This document shows, in pieces, positions 20,230 through 31,339 of a DNA stretch of 64,000 nucleotides (position 1 is the stretch's first letter; every line of letters begins with the position of its first letter). The notes under the pieces are model-generated. The model saw only the letters and a list, made by a program, of their open reading frames with translations, ran no database searches and was not told the origin of the DNA. A program made the position numbers and the translations under genes. This stretch comes from Blastocladiella emersonii ATCC 22665 (taxonomy: Eukaryota > Blastocladiomycota > Blastocladiomycetes > Blastocladiales > Blastocladiaceae): contig JANHCV010000001.1 in NCBI GenBank assembly GCA_025594325.1, positions 4,588,001 to 4,652,000 on the forward strand, in the 5' to 3' direction.

Positions 20230-22213
20230 CTACGCTTGCTTGGCGACCGCAGCCTTGGGCTTGGCGAGGGACGCGATTCGGGCACGCCTTGCGGCGGCCA
20301 CGGCCGCGACCTTGGTGGCGGCGGCGGGCGCCGGGACCGTCTTGGTCGCGACGACGACGGGTGCGGTCGCTTCCTCGAGCAGCTGGTCGTACTTGGCCTT
20401 GAGCTCGTTCATTCTATGCGCGGACCGTCGGTCAGTTGAGGGAGAGGGAAGGTGTGCGACGGATGAGCGAACGTACTTTTCTCGGAACTGGTCTGTGAGC
20501 TTGCCCTTTCGCCGCTCCCACTCGAGCTCGAGGTGCTCCTTTTCTACACGCCGCGAGCATCCAAGTTAGCCTTGTACCGCGATGGTACACACGAGCAGCC
20601 GCGCGTACCCTTCTGCCGGTTCGCCGCGACATCATCGCGCATCTTACGCAGCGTGTCCGCGTACTCGCCCTTGATCCTCGCGAGCTCCGTCCTCGCACGT
20701 TCGCGGAGCGCGTCGAGCTCAGCCTTGACCGCGTCCCGCTCGCGCTCGGCGGCCGCCTGCGCCTTGATCGCGGCCTTGAGCGGCTCGCGGTTGCGGTTGA
20801 CGGCCGCGACAAACTCGGCGACGGTCTGGTCGCGCAGCGCGGCGAGCCGCGCCTCCCACGCGGTCGCGGACCGCGTCTCGTCGAGCGCGCGCGCCGTCTG
20901 CGCCTCCTCGAACCGGCTGCGCCACTCGTGCGCCTGCTTGGTCGCCGTGTCGGTCGCCGCGGCCGCGGTCGCGAGACGGTGTTCGAAGTCGCGCGTCGCG
21001 CGGTCCAGCTCGGCGCGGGTGCTCGCGGCATCGGCGTGGGCGCGGTCGAGCTCGGCGCGCGTGCTCGCGGCATCGGCCTGCGCGCGGCGCACCTCGCCGC
21101 GGAGGTTCTGGATCGCGGCCTTGGCGGCAGCCGCGTCGCCGTCGGTCTCGGCACCAGCAGCGGCGCCGACGACGGGGCTCGTGAGCCGCGCGACCGACGC
21201 GGATGTCGGGACACGGCTGTGGTGCGACTGCAGGCGGAGCTGGTGGACCTCGTTCTCGAGCTCGTGGATGGCCGCGCGGTCTGCGTCCATTTCGGCGCGC
21301 ACGAGCGCGACCCACGCGGCCGGGTGGTCGGCCTCGGGCCGCGCGGCGTCGGACGGGATCAGCGACTGGATGTGCTGGCGCCACTGCCGCTCGACGGCCG
21401 CCACGGCGGCGGCGACTGCGGCCTTGCCCGTCAGCGGCGGCTCGGGCGCCGGTGGTTCGGGTGCTGGTTCGGGGACGATCGGGTCCGTCTGCACGCCCAC
21501 GGTGGCCGACTCGACGTGACACTGCGCGCTGGTGGTGACGGGCTGCGCGCGCGCGGCAGCGGCCTCGGCGCGGGTCCGCGCCACCGCGTCAGCGACCGCG
21601 CGATCCCGTTCTGCGGCAGCCTCGGCGCGCGTCCTCGCGACCGCGTCCGCGACCGCGCGGTCGCGCTCCTCGGCCATCTGCGCCTGGACGTTGGCGTACA
21701 TCTGGCGCAGTTCGTCCTCCTTTTCCTTGAGGATCCTGCGCTTGGTGGCGCGGGCGTCGTCGCGGAAGCTGGCCTCGATGGTCTTGCGGAGCTCGCCGAC
21801 GTTCTCGTTCTCAGCGCGGGCGCACGCGAGGTCGGCCTCGAGCTGCGACACGCGCGCGCGGAGCTCGTCGCGCTCCGCGTCGTACGCGGTGCGGGCCGCG
21901 GCGCGCTCGGCCTGGTGCTTGTCGAGCAGCTCGCGCATCTCGGCCTGCAGCTGCTTGACGACCACGTCGTGGTACACCCGCGTCACGGTCTCGAATGGCG
22001 GCGACGAGGCGGACGTGTGGGCCGAGTGGCCGGGGTGGAATCCGGGAAGCGCGCCCCCGCCGCCGCCCACGCCGAGCGCGGACATGGTGAAGGGCAGCGT
22101 GGTCGAGGCGCCGAAATGTGGTTGATGCAGCGTACTCGCGTGGTAGCCCGAGGCCGCGAACGGGTACTGGTCCACGGGCGACGGGCGCTGCGACTGCTGC
22201 TGCTGTGGTGGCA

Positions 22214-22254
<41 letters not shown>

Positions 22255-23978
22255 GGCTCGTAACCGCCGTGTCCATGCCCGTTCGGGGCCGCCGCCACGC
22301 CACCGTCGGGGCTAAAGAAGTTGGCGAAGTCGCTACCGTCGACATCGACGTCGTCCTCGACCGTGGCCTCGCGCGCGTGGCCGGCATAGCGGTGGTCCGA
22401 CGGCACGCCGTTTTGCTGGTTGACGGCGGAACCCTGCTGATGGTACTGCTGCTGCTGCGGATGCGCGTAGTGGTCGTGCGGGTCCTCGTGCTCGTTGAGG
22501 GCGATCGGCGAATGGTCGTCGTCGCCGTCGTCGAGCTGCAGGCGGTGCGGCGAGTCGAAACCATCGACGATAACGGGCCCGTCGACGCGCTCGTGGTCAG
22601 CGAGCGGAATCCCGTCCTCGCTCTCGCCGCCGTCGGCCGGCGAATGCCCGGCGTCGGGCCGAGCGGCGCCGTTCTGGCGGTGCACCCGCGCCGCGAGCGG
22701 TGGGCGGCGCGACTCCGCCGCCGCTGCCGCGTGCTCGTGGGTGTTGATGCTGCGGTGGAACAGCGGCGAGTCCTCGTACGGCATACCGGGTGCGCTGTCG
22801 CCGCTGCGCGTGAACGAGGGGCGGCGCAGGTTCGGGTCGACGGGCGCGGCGGGCGAGGTGCGGAACGACGAGCGCAGGAAGTGGCTCGGCGGCGGCGTGG
22901 TGGAGTGCTCGCGCGACGGATGCTGCTGCTGATGCGGCGGCGGTGGTGCGGCGGGAGCCGAGGCGACGCGCGGGGTGAACGACATGGGGTTGGTGGGACC
23001 GCTGGGTGGTGCGGAGTCGGCGTGCGGCGGAAGTGAGAAGTCGACCTCGAGATGAGCTTCGGCGGACGCGGCGGGCGCGAGCCCCGGGATCCCCTGCAGC
23101 GTGTCGACGAACCGGCGGCGCTCGGTCTCGAACTCGTCATGCAGCGTCTCCCACGGCTGACCGGTCCACGGGCCGGTGCTCGCACCGAACTGGCTCGACG
23201 CGCCAATGTCAAACTGCTGCTGTTGCTGCTGCTGCTGCTGGGTGGCGGGCTCGGAAGCGGCGCCAGCGTGATGACGGTCGGGCGACGCGTTCTCGCTCTG
23301 CATCATGATCGAGTCCATGCCGGCGATGGTGAGGCCGGCGTCGCCGTCAGGAAGACCGGGAATGAGGTCGCTCACGTCGTCGTCGTCGCCGTACTGGACG
23401 TGGCGGCCGGGATGCTGTTCTGGCGGATGTCCATGGTGCTGCGAGTAGTCGTGGTACGCCTGCCCCTGGTCGCCGGCGAGAAGGTCCTCGAGGTCCTCGA
23501 AGTCGTGGTCGGTGAAATCGGGCACGTCGCCTTCACCATCGGCGCCGCCGTAGTGGTACTCATGGTGCGAGTGCGGGTGCGACGCAGGTTGCCCGTCCTC
23601 GTCGAGGTGGGGCTGACCGAGCCCGTGGCCGAGATCGTCGTCCTCGTCAAAATGAGGTTGGCCGAGCCCGTGGCCGAGGTCGTCCTCCTCATCGTCGAGG
23701 TGGGGTTGACCGAGTCCATGGCCGAGATCGTCGTCCTCGTCGTCGAGATGGGGCTGGCCGAGGCCGAGGCCGAGACCCAGATCGTCGTCGTCGCTCTCCT
23801 CCTCGTCGTCCTCGAACTCGCGCACGGCGACACCGTTCGAGTAGACGGGGTGGCCGTTGTGGTGCGAGTGCGGATGCGGCTGCGAGATCTCGTTCATAAA
23901 GTCGCCGATGGTGTCGAGCGTCGGGTCGGGGTGCCGCGGCGGGCCGCCGAACCCGTTGGCCGCACGGTAGGAATGCAT
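20230..23978 (-). CDS. large coiled-coil protein with Gln, acidic and His-rich N-terminus
   Basis: Three exons: 23978-20609, 20543-20477 and 20413-20230; 1206 residues from the first ATG. Residues 1-650 are disordered: four units of LGHGLGQPH(L/F)D plus acidic residues near 63-128, poly-Gln near 246-255 and 575-595, and many His/Asp/Pro stretches. From about residue 665 (VYHDVVVKQLQAEMRELLDK) to 1170 the protein is an Ala/Arg/Glu-rich coiled coil, including repeated RDRAVADAVARTRAEAAA and AELDRAHADAASTRAELDRA units. The Ala/Lys-rich tail is basic. No family was recognised; the form fits a centrosomal, basal-body or axonemal scaffold. It is head-to-head with TTC12 (308 bp), which weakly supports a ciliary role. 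An additional upstream exon is possible. Confidence 0.8.
22194..22253 (-). repeat. CAG/CAA (poly-Gln) trinucleotide repeat
   Basis: On the plus strand CTG runs appear at 22194-22205 and 22215-22253, coding for 13 consecutive Gln and a nearby short Gln block in the coiled-coil protein. Twelve of the thirteen codons in the long run are identical CAG, favouring slippage. Confidence 0.85.
23214..23240 (-). repeat. second poly-Gln repeat
   Basis: Nine Gln codons (eight CAG, one CAA on the minus strand) in the N-terminal half of the coiled-coil protein. Confidence 0.85.
23598..23785 (-). repeat. tandem 45-48 bp acidic repeat, four copies
   Basis: Four imperfect tandem copies encode LG(H/L)GLGQPH(L/F)D followed by acidic residues. 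Copy length is 15-16 codons. Bases are well conserved between copies, suggesting recent expansion within the coding region. Confidence 0.8.
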
Positions 23979-24286
23979 GGAGTAGCGTAATGTTTCCGTC
24001 AACGATTCATGGGAGGTCGGGTGCGAGTGCACTCACTGAGGTCGAGCAGAGATGCATTCAGGGGTCGGCCGATCACTGCACGTGGCGGACCTGCTCGACG
24101 CGTCGCGCGGCGCGCCACGTCTCCCACCCGCGCTCGTCCGAGTTCCCATCCCTTCCACTCCACGGCGCAGGCGATCGAGGGTGCATCCCGCCGCCGTCAA
24201 TCACCGCGGATGCATCGCTTCTCCGCACCTTGCCCACCGACTTGCAACGTAACGACGAACGACTCGAAGCAGACGTGACCGACACC

Positions 24287-26417
24287 ATGGACATCAACCT
24301 GCCGATTCCTGTCAAGGAGGAGGAGATTGCCAAGTTCGAGGACTTTGTCGACGACTTCAGTCCGTACCGTCGCCATCCCCGACCACCGAGCGTGAGCTGA
24401 TCACCGAGGCCCGCGTGTAGGTCGCAAGATGGACCGCATCCTCAAGGGCGAGGAGGTCGACGACAACCTGCTCTCCGACTTTGAGCGCATTGGCGGCGTG
24501 GTCACCTCGACCGACGCGGCGCCAGCGCTCGCGGCCGAGCAGGTCGTGGACGCTGTGCCCGACGCGACGCCGAAGCCGGCCGAGACGCCCGCCGCCAAAT
24601 TGCGCACCGTCAACGACAAGGGCGTCATCGACTACACACAGTTCGAGCAGCTCGACCCCGAGGCCGTTGCGGTCGAGGTGAAGGAGCCGGCAACAAAGCC
24701 CGCCGCCTCCGCGACGACATCCGACGATGCTCCCACCGCCACGCCCAACAACGACGGCGCTGCCGAAACCTCGCGCCGCGCCGAGTCGGCGCTCGAGTCA
24801 GGCAAAGCCGCGGTCCTCGCGGGCGACTGGCCCGCCGCGCGCGCCGCGTACGAGTCCGCGCTCGCCGCCGTGTCGACGGGCTCGCTCGCCAAGCGCGCGC
24901 ACTCGAACCTCGCGCTCGTCTTCCTGCACCTGCACGACGCGCGGGCCGCGCACACGCACGCGTGCGCGTCGCTGGCGCTGGACGGGACCAACCTCAAGTC
25001 GCACTGGCGGCGGTGCCAGGCCGCGCGCGAGCTCGCGGTGCAGGACGCTGCGCAGTTTGGCGAGTGGGTCGCTGCGTCGGCTGGACTGCGGCTCGCGATC
25101 GTCGCGCACCCGGCGCCGTCCGTCACGCTCGCGGCGGCGCTCGAGACCGAGGTCGCCGGCTGGCAGTCGCTGCCCGCCGAGACGACGGGGATGCCGGCGG
25201 ACTTCCCGTGGAAGACCGAGGACATGTTCCGTTCGCCGGGTGTCGTGGGCGACGCGAGCAAGGCGCTGACGGGGCTCGGCAAGTCGGCGCTCGGCGCGGC
25301 CGCCTGGTGGCTGCGCAAGGTGGCGCTGCCGCACGCCGCGGCGCGGTTCGGCGCGTGCTCGGTCGACGCGCACGTCGCGCTCATGGACCTCGTCCAGTCC
25401 GTCGGCGCGGTGCCCGAGGCCGTGGCGACGCTCGACCCGCTGCACCTGAGCGCGTGGCTGGTCCAGGTGTGGCAGGCCGAGGGCAAGGACCTCGAAGTCG
25501 TGCGCCGCGTGCCGTACGTGCTTGCGCTGCCGTACAACTTCGCCGGCGCGGTCCCGGCTGACGCGTGGATGGACGCGGCGACCGAGCACGTGCGGTACGT
25601 GGTCGAGTGGCGGGACGTGTCGTCGCCCGCGCTGCCCGTACTGCTCGTCGAGGCCATCTTCGCGTCGACGCGCGCGCTGCGCCCGAAGCACGCCGCGTGG
25701 CCGCTGATCCACGAGCTCCTGGCGCAGCCGTGGGTCGACCGCGACCACGCCGCGGCCATTGCGACCAACCTCCTGCACATGCGGCCGTACACGGGCCCCG
25801 CGAGCCCCGAGACGTGTGCGCGCGTGCAGATGGACCTGATCGACGGCGCCGGGCCCGAGCACTTGCGGCTGTGGAGCCGGCTGTCGCGCATCGACGAGTT
25901 CAAGCCGGCCCTCACGCGCGCCCTGTCGCGCGTCGTCCCCGCCACCACGCTCACGTCCCTCGACATGTGGCGCGCGTGGTCGATCGCCGCGCTCGACCTG
26001 CCCGAGCTCGACAAGACGCGGTACCTCCGCCCCGCGGCGCTCGCGCAGGCCCAGGGGACCGTCGATCTGGCCGCGGACGACGTGTGTATCGGCAACATGG
26101 CGCTGCTCGTCGCCCGCGCGCCCAACGTGTCCAAGGTCGAGACCATGGCGTTTGCGCAGTGGCTGTTCCCGGCGCTCCAGTCCCGGTCCGCTGAGGTCGC
26201 CAAGGCGTGCCCGCACGCGGCCGCGGCCCGCGAGAACATTGCGATTGCCATGGCCAAGCTGTGCACTCACAACGGTACGCTGATCCACGCGCCGTTTACA
26301 GGTGATGGATGACTGATAGCCAACTTGTGTGTAGACGCCGTCCGCGAGTGGCTCCGCGAGTGCCGCGGCATGGAGCTGCTGCACAGCGTGACGGTGGCAG
26401 CGACGGGTCGCAAGTGA
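24287..26417 (+). CDS. TTC12: TTC12-like TPR/armadillo protein (dynein arm preassembly)
   Basis: Three exons: 24287-24359, 24421-26274 and 26335-26417; 669 residues. TTC12 is a cytoplasmic factor needed to assemble ciliary dynein arms. The N-terminus (EEEIAKFEDFVDDF, then MDRILKGEE) mirrors the family's start. TPRs lie at about residues 133-235 (GKAAVLAGDWPAARAAYESA, HSNLALVFLHLHDARAAHTH). The rest is helical, armadillo-like. The C-terminus IGNMALLVARAPNV, ENIAIAMAKLCTHND and ECRGMELLHSVTV matches the family's last ARM repeats (family: GNAALCLGN, IALGKLCT, LHGLEILN). The first donor is an uncommon GTCCGT; it is the only one that keeps frame. Note the early stretch of Pro/Ala/Thr between residues 50 and 130. 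Convergent with the PfkB gene, about 86 bp. Confidence 0.85.
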
Positions 26418-26503
26418 GTTGAAGTGACGGTTAACATGAATCTCTATAACAATTTCTCAATCAAACACTCTTGCGCCGTCCTCGCTACCGCCGCTGCCTG
26501 CGC

Positions 26504-28431
26504 TCAGAGCGGGTGCGATGTTGGCGCTGCCACCTCGATCATGGCGTACACGGCGTCCATGGCGCCGCGCTCGTAGTGCGACGTCGACTCGGTCATGAGG
26601 CAGCTTGCGCTCGCCGCCGCGAGTCCGCACCGGAACGCGTCCACGAGATCCTACACGTTCGATCAGTCAGCACCCGTCTCGGTCGACCACGGCAATCGCG
26701 CGCGTACCCCAGACTCGAGATACGCCGCCAGCGTGACGCCCGAGCACGTATCCCCTGCGCCGAGCGGGTTGAGCACGAGCTGGGTGCGCGTGGGCGGCGT
26801 CGGCGGCGTGAGCGGGCCGTTCGTCGACAGGACGGGGAGCGGCGGCCGCGGGAGATCGGGCCCGATCGGGCTCGGTAGCGCGGCCGACGACTCGCGCAGC
26901 GCCGCCGCGCGCGTGCTGTCCGTGTTGAGGCGCAGCGGGCTCTTGCCGGCGCGCGGCGCGTTCGGCGACCGCGGCGGACGCTGTGCACGCGTCGGGCGGA
27001 CTGGCGCGGGCGAGGAACACGCGTCGGCGCTGAGCGAGTCGGTCGAGACGGCGGCGACTGCAGCGGCGGCGGGAGGCGGGGCGCTGATGGAGGCGCGGTC
27101 GAGTGCGGTGGAGAGGGCGGGGACGTCGGTCGCGGGGGTCTCGATGAACTCGGACGAGGCGATCGTGTCGGCCGCGTCCGACTGCGCGAGGACCGTCTCG
27201 AGCGACGGGATCTGGTACTCGTGCACGGTGACGGCGGTGCCCTCAGCGTTGCGGATAAAGAGGAAGGCACTACGGCGAGGTGCGGTGTGAGTCGAGTGCG
27301 GCGGGATCGGTTGCGCGTGGAAAGTACCTGGAGGGCCCGTTTGTGATGGCTGCTGCCGCGATGGGGTACCGCGCCAGGATCTTGACGCCGACCTCGCGAA
27401 TCGGCGAGGTGCTTGGCCTACGCGAACGTGCGTAAGCCAGCGAATCTCAAGCAGCACTCGCGCGAGTGCACGTACACCTGCATCAGCGCACACGACTCCT
27501 CGCCGTTGATTTTGAGGATATCCACGCGGCCCGAGCTGAGCGTCACGTCGACGCCGCGGTACGCGTCGAGCAGGAGGACGCACTTGCCGCCATCCTTGGT
27601 CATCGCTGGCTTATGGGCGACGAGAAAGTCGTACAGCGCGCCGTCGACGCCCGACGGGAAGGTACCGCACAGCGCCATGCCGCGGACGGCGCCCGTGGCG
27701 AGGATCGTGGTCGCCGTGTCCTGGAACTGGGCGTACTCGGTGGGCGAGACGTGGCCCGACGGCTCGATCAGCTCGGTCGTCGAGTTGGACGCGTAGTCGA
27801 GCACCGTGGTGCAGGTGCGCGTGGGTTTCTGGACGGGGACTGGGTTGCGGGGGATGTGAGACACGGGTGGAGCATGGTGCGAGGCAGTGATGGTGGGGGC
27901 GGTACCGTTGAACTGCGAGATGTGCTTCTCGGCGAGCGCGTCGCGAATGTACTTGCCCGTGGTGCCGCCCGTGAACTATTCGAGAGAACGAGCGGGTCAG
28001 CGGACACAGTCTCAGAGCGCGGTGCGCGCGCGGCGCACCTGCAGCACGCAGATCTTGTCGGCCCTGCCGAGCTGCTGAATCGCGATGGCAACATTCTGAC
28101 CTAATACAGCGCACAAGACGGTCAGCACGTGTCTGGCCCGAGTGGACGAGACGCGCGAGCGTACCCTTGCCGCCGATCGAGTGTGTCTTCTTGAAGGCGC
28201 GGTTGACGCGGCCGGGCTTGAACGACTCAAAGTGCAGGGTCGTCTGGAACGCCGGGTTGACGCCTGGATCCGCAACACGTGAGTGATCGCCGTCATCATC
28301 ACTGCCAGCAACGGCCACGAACCGATGCAGAGAATGTCCTTGACCACGCCCGAGTGACCCGGGATCGTGATCACGCCCGCCGGCGGCGCGGCGGCGCGCT
28401 CGTCAGAGCCTGGAGTTGCCATGAGCTGCAT
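26504..28431 (-). CDS. PfkB-family sugar kinase (FruK/LacC-like)
   Basis: Seven exons: 28431-28323, 28263-28165, 28100-28039, 27975-27476, 27417-27328, 27269-26708 and 26650-26504; 522 residues. PfkB kinases phosphorylate sugars or sugar phosphates using ATP. Seen in order: DILCIGVNPAFQTTLHFESF (N-terminal strand), SIGGKGQNVAIAIQQLG (substrate-binding GGKG motif of the FruK/LacC group), GMALCGTFPSGV, ILKINGEE, and the catalytic GAGDTCSGVTLAAYL with its base Asp. An insertion of about 120 residues rich in Ala/Ser/Pro separates the last two motifs, making the protein longer than the usual 310. Substrate cannot be read from sequence; fructose-1-phosphate or tagatose-6-phosphate are the family's usual ones. 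A second ATG is at 28422. Confidence 0.87.
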
Positions 28432-28658
28432 GTAGATCCGCGGATGCGCGCTGGAGTGCGAGGGGGAGAGCGAGCGTTCGGCAGGGATGTGGCGGCGGCG
28501 GCGACACGCGACGCGTTGCGGCGGAGACACTTTTTCTCGGCGCCCTGCCATTTTCGCGCCCGGCGTGATCTCACGCTCACATGTCTCACGCTGTCTCGCG
28601 CTTTCCACTTCCGGTGCACCCAAGGCAAGACAACCGCTCCACTCCGTGCAACGTCACC

Positions 28659-28922
28659 ATGTCCTCCTCCTCGACGCCTTACCGCCGCGGACGCGTCCAT
28701 ACGCCGGGCAACGCGTACCTGACCATGTCCGAGCTGCGCCGCGGCATCCGCGACGGCGACGCCTCGTCCTCGACGACGCGTGCGGCGACTTTGCCCGCGG
28801 ACGCAAGCTGGCTCACCCGACTGCGCGCGTGGTCGCACACGGCCAACGCGCGGCATCTCCTACGCGTGCTGGGCACCATCGGCGTGCTGATCCAAGTGTT
28901 CCGCCTGCTTGCGCGCTTGTAA
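28659..28922 (+). CDS. small protein with C-terminal hydrophobic helix
   Basis: An 87-residue open frame from ATG 28659 to TAA 28920-28922, with GC-rich third positions. The first two thirds are Ser/Thr/Arg-rich. The C-terminus HLLRVLGTIGVLIQVFRLL is a single amphipathic or transmembrane helix ending at the last residues, as in tail-anchored organelle membrane proteins. No family recognised. It is head-to-head with the PfkB gene (227 bp between ATGs). Possible but unproven gene. Confidence 0.5.
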   Translation: MSSSSTPYRRGRVHTPGNAYLTMSELRRGIRDGDASSSTTRAATLPADASWLTRLRAWSHTANARHLLRVLGTIGVLIQVFRLLARL

Positions 28923-29147
28923 TCGGCGGCGGGAGGCGCCGCCAAACCGTAATACATCGATGCGTTTGAGTGTCGAACACTCCTTCACGCATATAAGATG
29001 GTCACATCGACGCGCAGCAACAGGTCATGCAGGGCAAGGTGACCAACATCACAAGCCGCATCACTTGGGAGGGCGGCGGGGGATGCATTCACGCGCACTA
29101 CGAGAGCGAGCCCGGTGGAATCGGCTCGCGCTCTCCAACAATTGACC

Positions 29148-29576
29148 ATGAAGGATACGAGTGTCGCCCGTCAGCAACCACTTGATGCAAACAGTTCCGG
29201 AAGTCAGCTGGGCCAGCAACGAGCGCTGGACGTGGTCGCCAGCAGCAAACACGAGGAACGTCGGCAGGAACGAGTCGTGATCCATCTCTGGAACTTGTTC
29301 ATGACGAGAGTCCTTGTGACCGCGGCCAGCAAGCGGGAAACCGACGCTGTCAATATCGTCGGACGTGATATTGCTTACAAAGCGCAAACTGCGGTCATAC
29401 TTATGAGCCGCTTACTCGACGCCGAAGTCAACTTTGAACAAATAATTGATTGGGCGGTCGCACATCATGCTCGGTCGGGTGATCCCGACTTTGATGCTCG
29501 CGCCGCGCGCGAGCGCCTGGCCCGCGTATGCGCGCCATTCCACCAACGCTCTCAGCCGAGTTGTGTGCAAAAGTAG
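29148..29576 (+). CDS. hypothetical open frame, possibly 5' part of a frameshifted gene
   Basis: ATG 29148 to TAG 29574-29576 gives 142 residues. The middle reads like a folded helical protein (VVIHLWNLFMTRVLVTAASK, YKAQTAVILMSRLLDAEVNF, IDWAVAHHARSGDPDFDARA). The last dozen residues (FHQRSQPSCVQK) look like out-of-frame readthrough, and the protein-like quality resumes in the overlapping frame at 29528. Codon use is less GC-biased than elsewhere. No homologue recognised; may be an orphan gene or a relic. Confidence 0.35.
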   Translation: MKDTSVARQQPLDANSSGSQLGQQRALDVVASSKHEERRQERVVIHLWNLFMTRVLVTAASKRETDAVNIVGRDIAYKAQTAVILMSRLLDAEVNFEQIIDWAVAHHARSGDPDFDARAARERLARVCAPFHQRSQPSCVQK

Positions 29577-29791
29577 AGGACCTGGACGCACGGGTTGCCT
29601 CTTTGCGCACCAACGATAACGATTGCCGTGCCACGATAGCCTGGCCACCGGGTGTTACCCTTGCACATGTTGTTGACCTCTTCATGGACGCGGAGCGGGT
29701 TCAAAATGAAGCCAAGGAAATGTCGTGCTTGAGTTCCAGCGAGTGTAAACGCTTTCTTACACTATTTCCCGAGATACTAGCGAAGAGATAA
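29528..29791 (+). CDS. hypothetical open frame, possibly 3' part of the same gene
   Basis: ATG 29528 to TAA 29789-29791 gives 87 residues, overlapping the previous frame by about 49 bases in another phase. It contains LSAELCAKVEDLDARVASLR, ATIAWPPGVTLAHVVDLFMD and ECKRFLTLFPEILAKR, which look like genuine protein. Together with 29148-29576 it fits one coding region of about 210 residues with a frame break near 29540. No splice pair in the overlap has a usual length. Confidence 0.33.
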   Translation: MRAIPPTLSAELCAKVEDLDARVASLRTNDNDCRATIAWPPGVTLAHVVDLFMDAERVQNEAKEMSCLSSSECKRFLTLFPEILAKR

Positions 29792-30635
29792 TTCGATTGG
29801 ACTGTCCTCGTTTTCTCGACAATACATATCAGGAGAAGTTTGGAAGAGCTGGTTGGCGGTCGCGTTGCGGCCATGGTCACCCTGACAAGCGCGTCTTGCT
29901 GGACGCGCGCTTTTGTCGATGTGCCCGTGCACGATGATAGCCGCGTTGATGTGCCACTCTTTGCGTCGGTGTGACGTTGTGCCGGGACAAACGGCTAGAG
30001 GGAAAACGCGTCTCGCGCGGATCACATGATATCGCAACGTGTCGTCGCCCTCGAGCCTGAGCGCGAGGTCGGGAAGTCGGAAAGCCGCGTGCCTCAGCGA
30101 ACCCTTGTCTCTCTTGTTTGTTCTACCGCCAGAGAAAACTAGTGAGCGCTGTGACAGACCGCGCGCGTCACGCCAAGTTCTCCAGGGTTGGTTTGTCGAA
30201 ACGACACGTCCAAGAAACTCCACGCGGGGAAGAACGCCTTGTCCACGGCTCGCGAGGCAGCCTCGCAGTTGGTATTGATACATCAAACAAGGGAGTCGGT
30301 CATGATGTTGGATGTTGAAGATGTTGAACGCGCTCGTGCCATAGACCAAGACCGCGGGTTGAAAACTGACAACAACGAACGATTTCACGTGTACGATGAT
30401 CCGCTGCATTCATTTCTCGCAGCAAGGTCTTTCAGACAAAGCGCTCGACCGTGAGGCGAACAGGGGAGGTGCAAGAGATGAACAAGGAGAGCCTTCGTCA
30501 CAGGCAAACTCGGGCTGGTACGTCAGCTTACTGGCACAGGTAGACAGTAGTATATAGCGGTTCGGTGTGACTGGGAGGTGGTGTGGTTCTGCGTTCGGGT
30601 CCGGGAGCGAGCAACTCCTCATATCGCAACCCAAA

Positions 30636-31339
30636 CTACTGCTTGGACTGGATGATGTTCACGAGCCAGTCGAGGGACTCGTTCAATCCTACGCGCGCGG
30701 TTGTGTTAGTGAACGCGACAAGCAATGAGAGTCAGGAACCAAAGCGTACCCTCGCCCTTGAGCGCCGAGGTGCGGAAGATCTGCCACTGGCGGTTCTTGA
30801 GCGCGGCGAGGCCGAGCTGTTCAGAGACCTGGGCGGGGCTCAGGGCGCCCTCCATGTCCTGCTTGTTGGCCATGACGAGCAGGGCCGCGTCCTTGAGCTC
30901 CTCCTCCTCGAGCATGGCGACGAGCTCCTCGCGCGACACGGACATGCGGTCCTTGTCGCAGGAGTCGACGACATAGATGATGGCGTCCGTGTTGGCGTAG
31001 TAGCACCGCCAGTACGGCCGGATCGACGTCTGCCCGCCCAGGTCCCACACCTGGAACTTGATGTTCTTGTACGCGACCGTCTCGACGTTGAACCCGATGG
31101 TCGGGATCGTCGTCACCACCTCGCCGACCTGCAAGCGGTACAGGATGGTCGTCTTGCCCGCGCCGTCGAGACCTGTTGTGGTGTGAAAGCGGTTAGCGCG
31201 TGCGACTTCGCGCGAGCGTGCGCGACGGCGGCAGAGCGACGTCGCCGCGGCGCCGAGCAAGGACCGTACCGAGGATGAGGATGCGCACCTCCTTGTCTCC
31301 CCAGAGGCGCGACAGCAGCTTGCTAAACAGGCCACCCAT
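30636..31339 (-). CDS. ARL1: ARL1 small GTPase
   Basis: Three exons: 31339-31270, 31172-30750 and 30688-30636, encoding 181 residues, exactly the usual ARL1 length. ARL1 is an Arf-like GTPase at the trans-Golgi that recruits GRIP-domain golgins. Motifs: Gly2 for myristoylation (MGGLFSKLL), P-loop GLDGAGKT, switch [13 protein letters not shown], switch [23 protein letters not shown] and SALKGEG. The sequence is closely similar to animal ARL1 throughout, so the assignment to ARL1 rather than another Arf-like protein is firm. The same-strand BCKDHA gene upstream ends about 430 bp away. Confidence 0.96.

Larger units (their letters stand above)
28923..30635. other. second gene-poor, lower-GC island
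   Basis: About 1.7 kb between the small protein gene and the end of ARL1. Composition is less GC-rich and codon choice in its open frames differs from neighbouring genes. It contains the two overlapping frames at 29148-29791 and another plus-strand protein-like stretch at about 30200-30450 (KLHAGKNALSTAREAASQLV, then VEDVERARAIDQDRGLK) without a start codon. A minus-strand open frame at about 29777-30409 overlaps these and is less protein-like. Confidence 0.45.

Noticed and set aside
20928-23036. Long plus-strand open frame opposite the coiled-coil gene
   Set aside because: It begins without a good start, its product is Arg/Val low complexity, and the minus-strand exon has matching splice junctions and a coherent coiled coil.
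28923-30635. tRNA or other structured RNA genes in the gene-poor island
   Set aside because: No A-box/B-box pair or cloverleaf could be drawn by eye; nothing supports a call.
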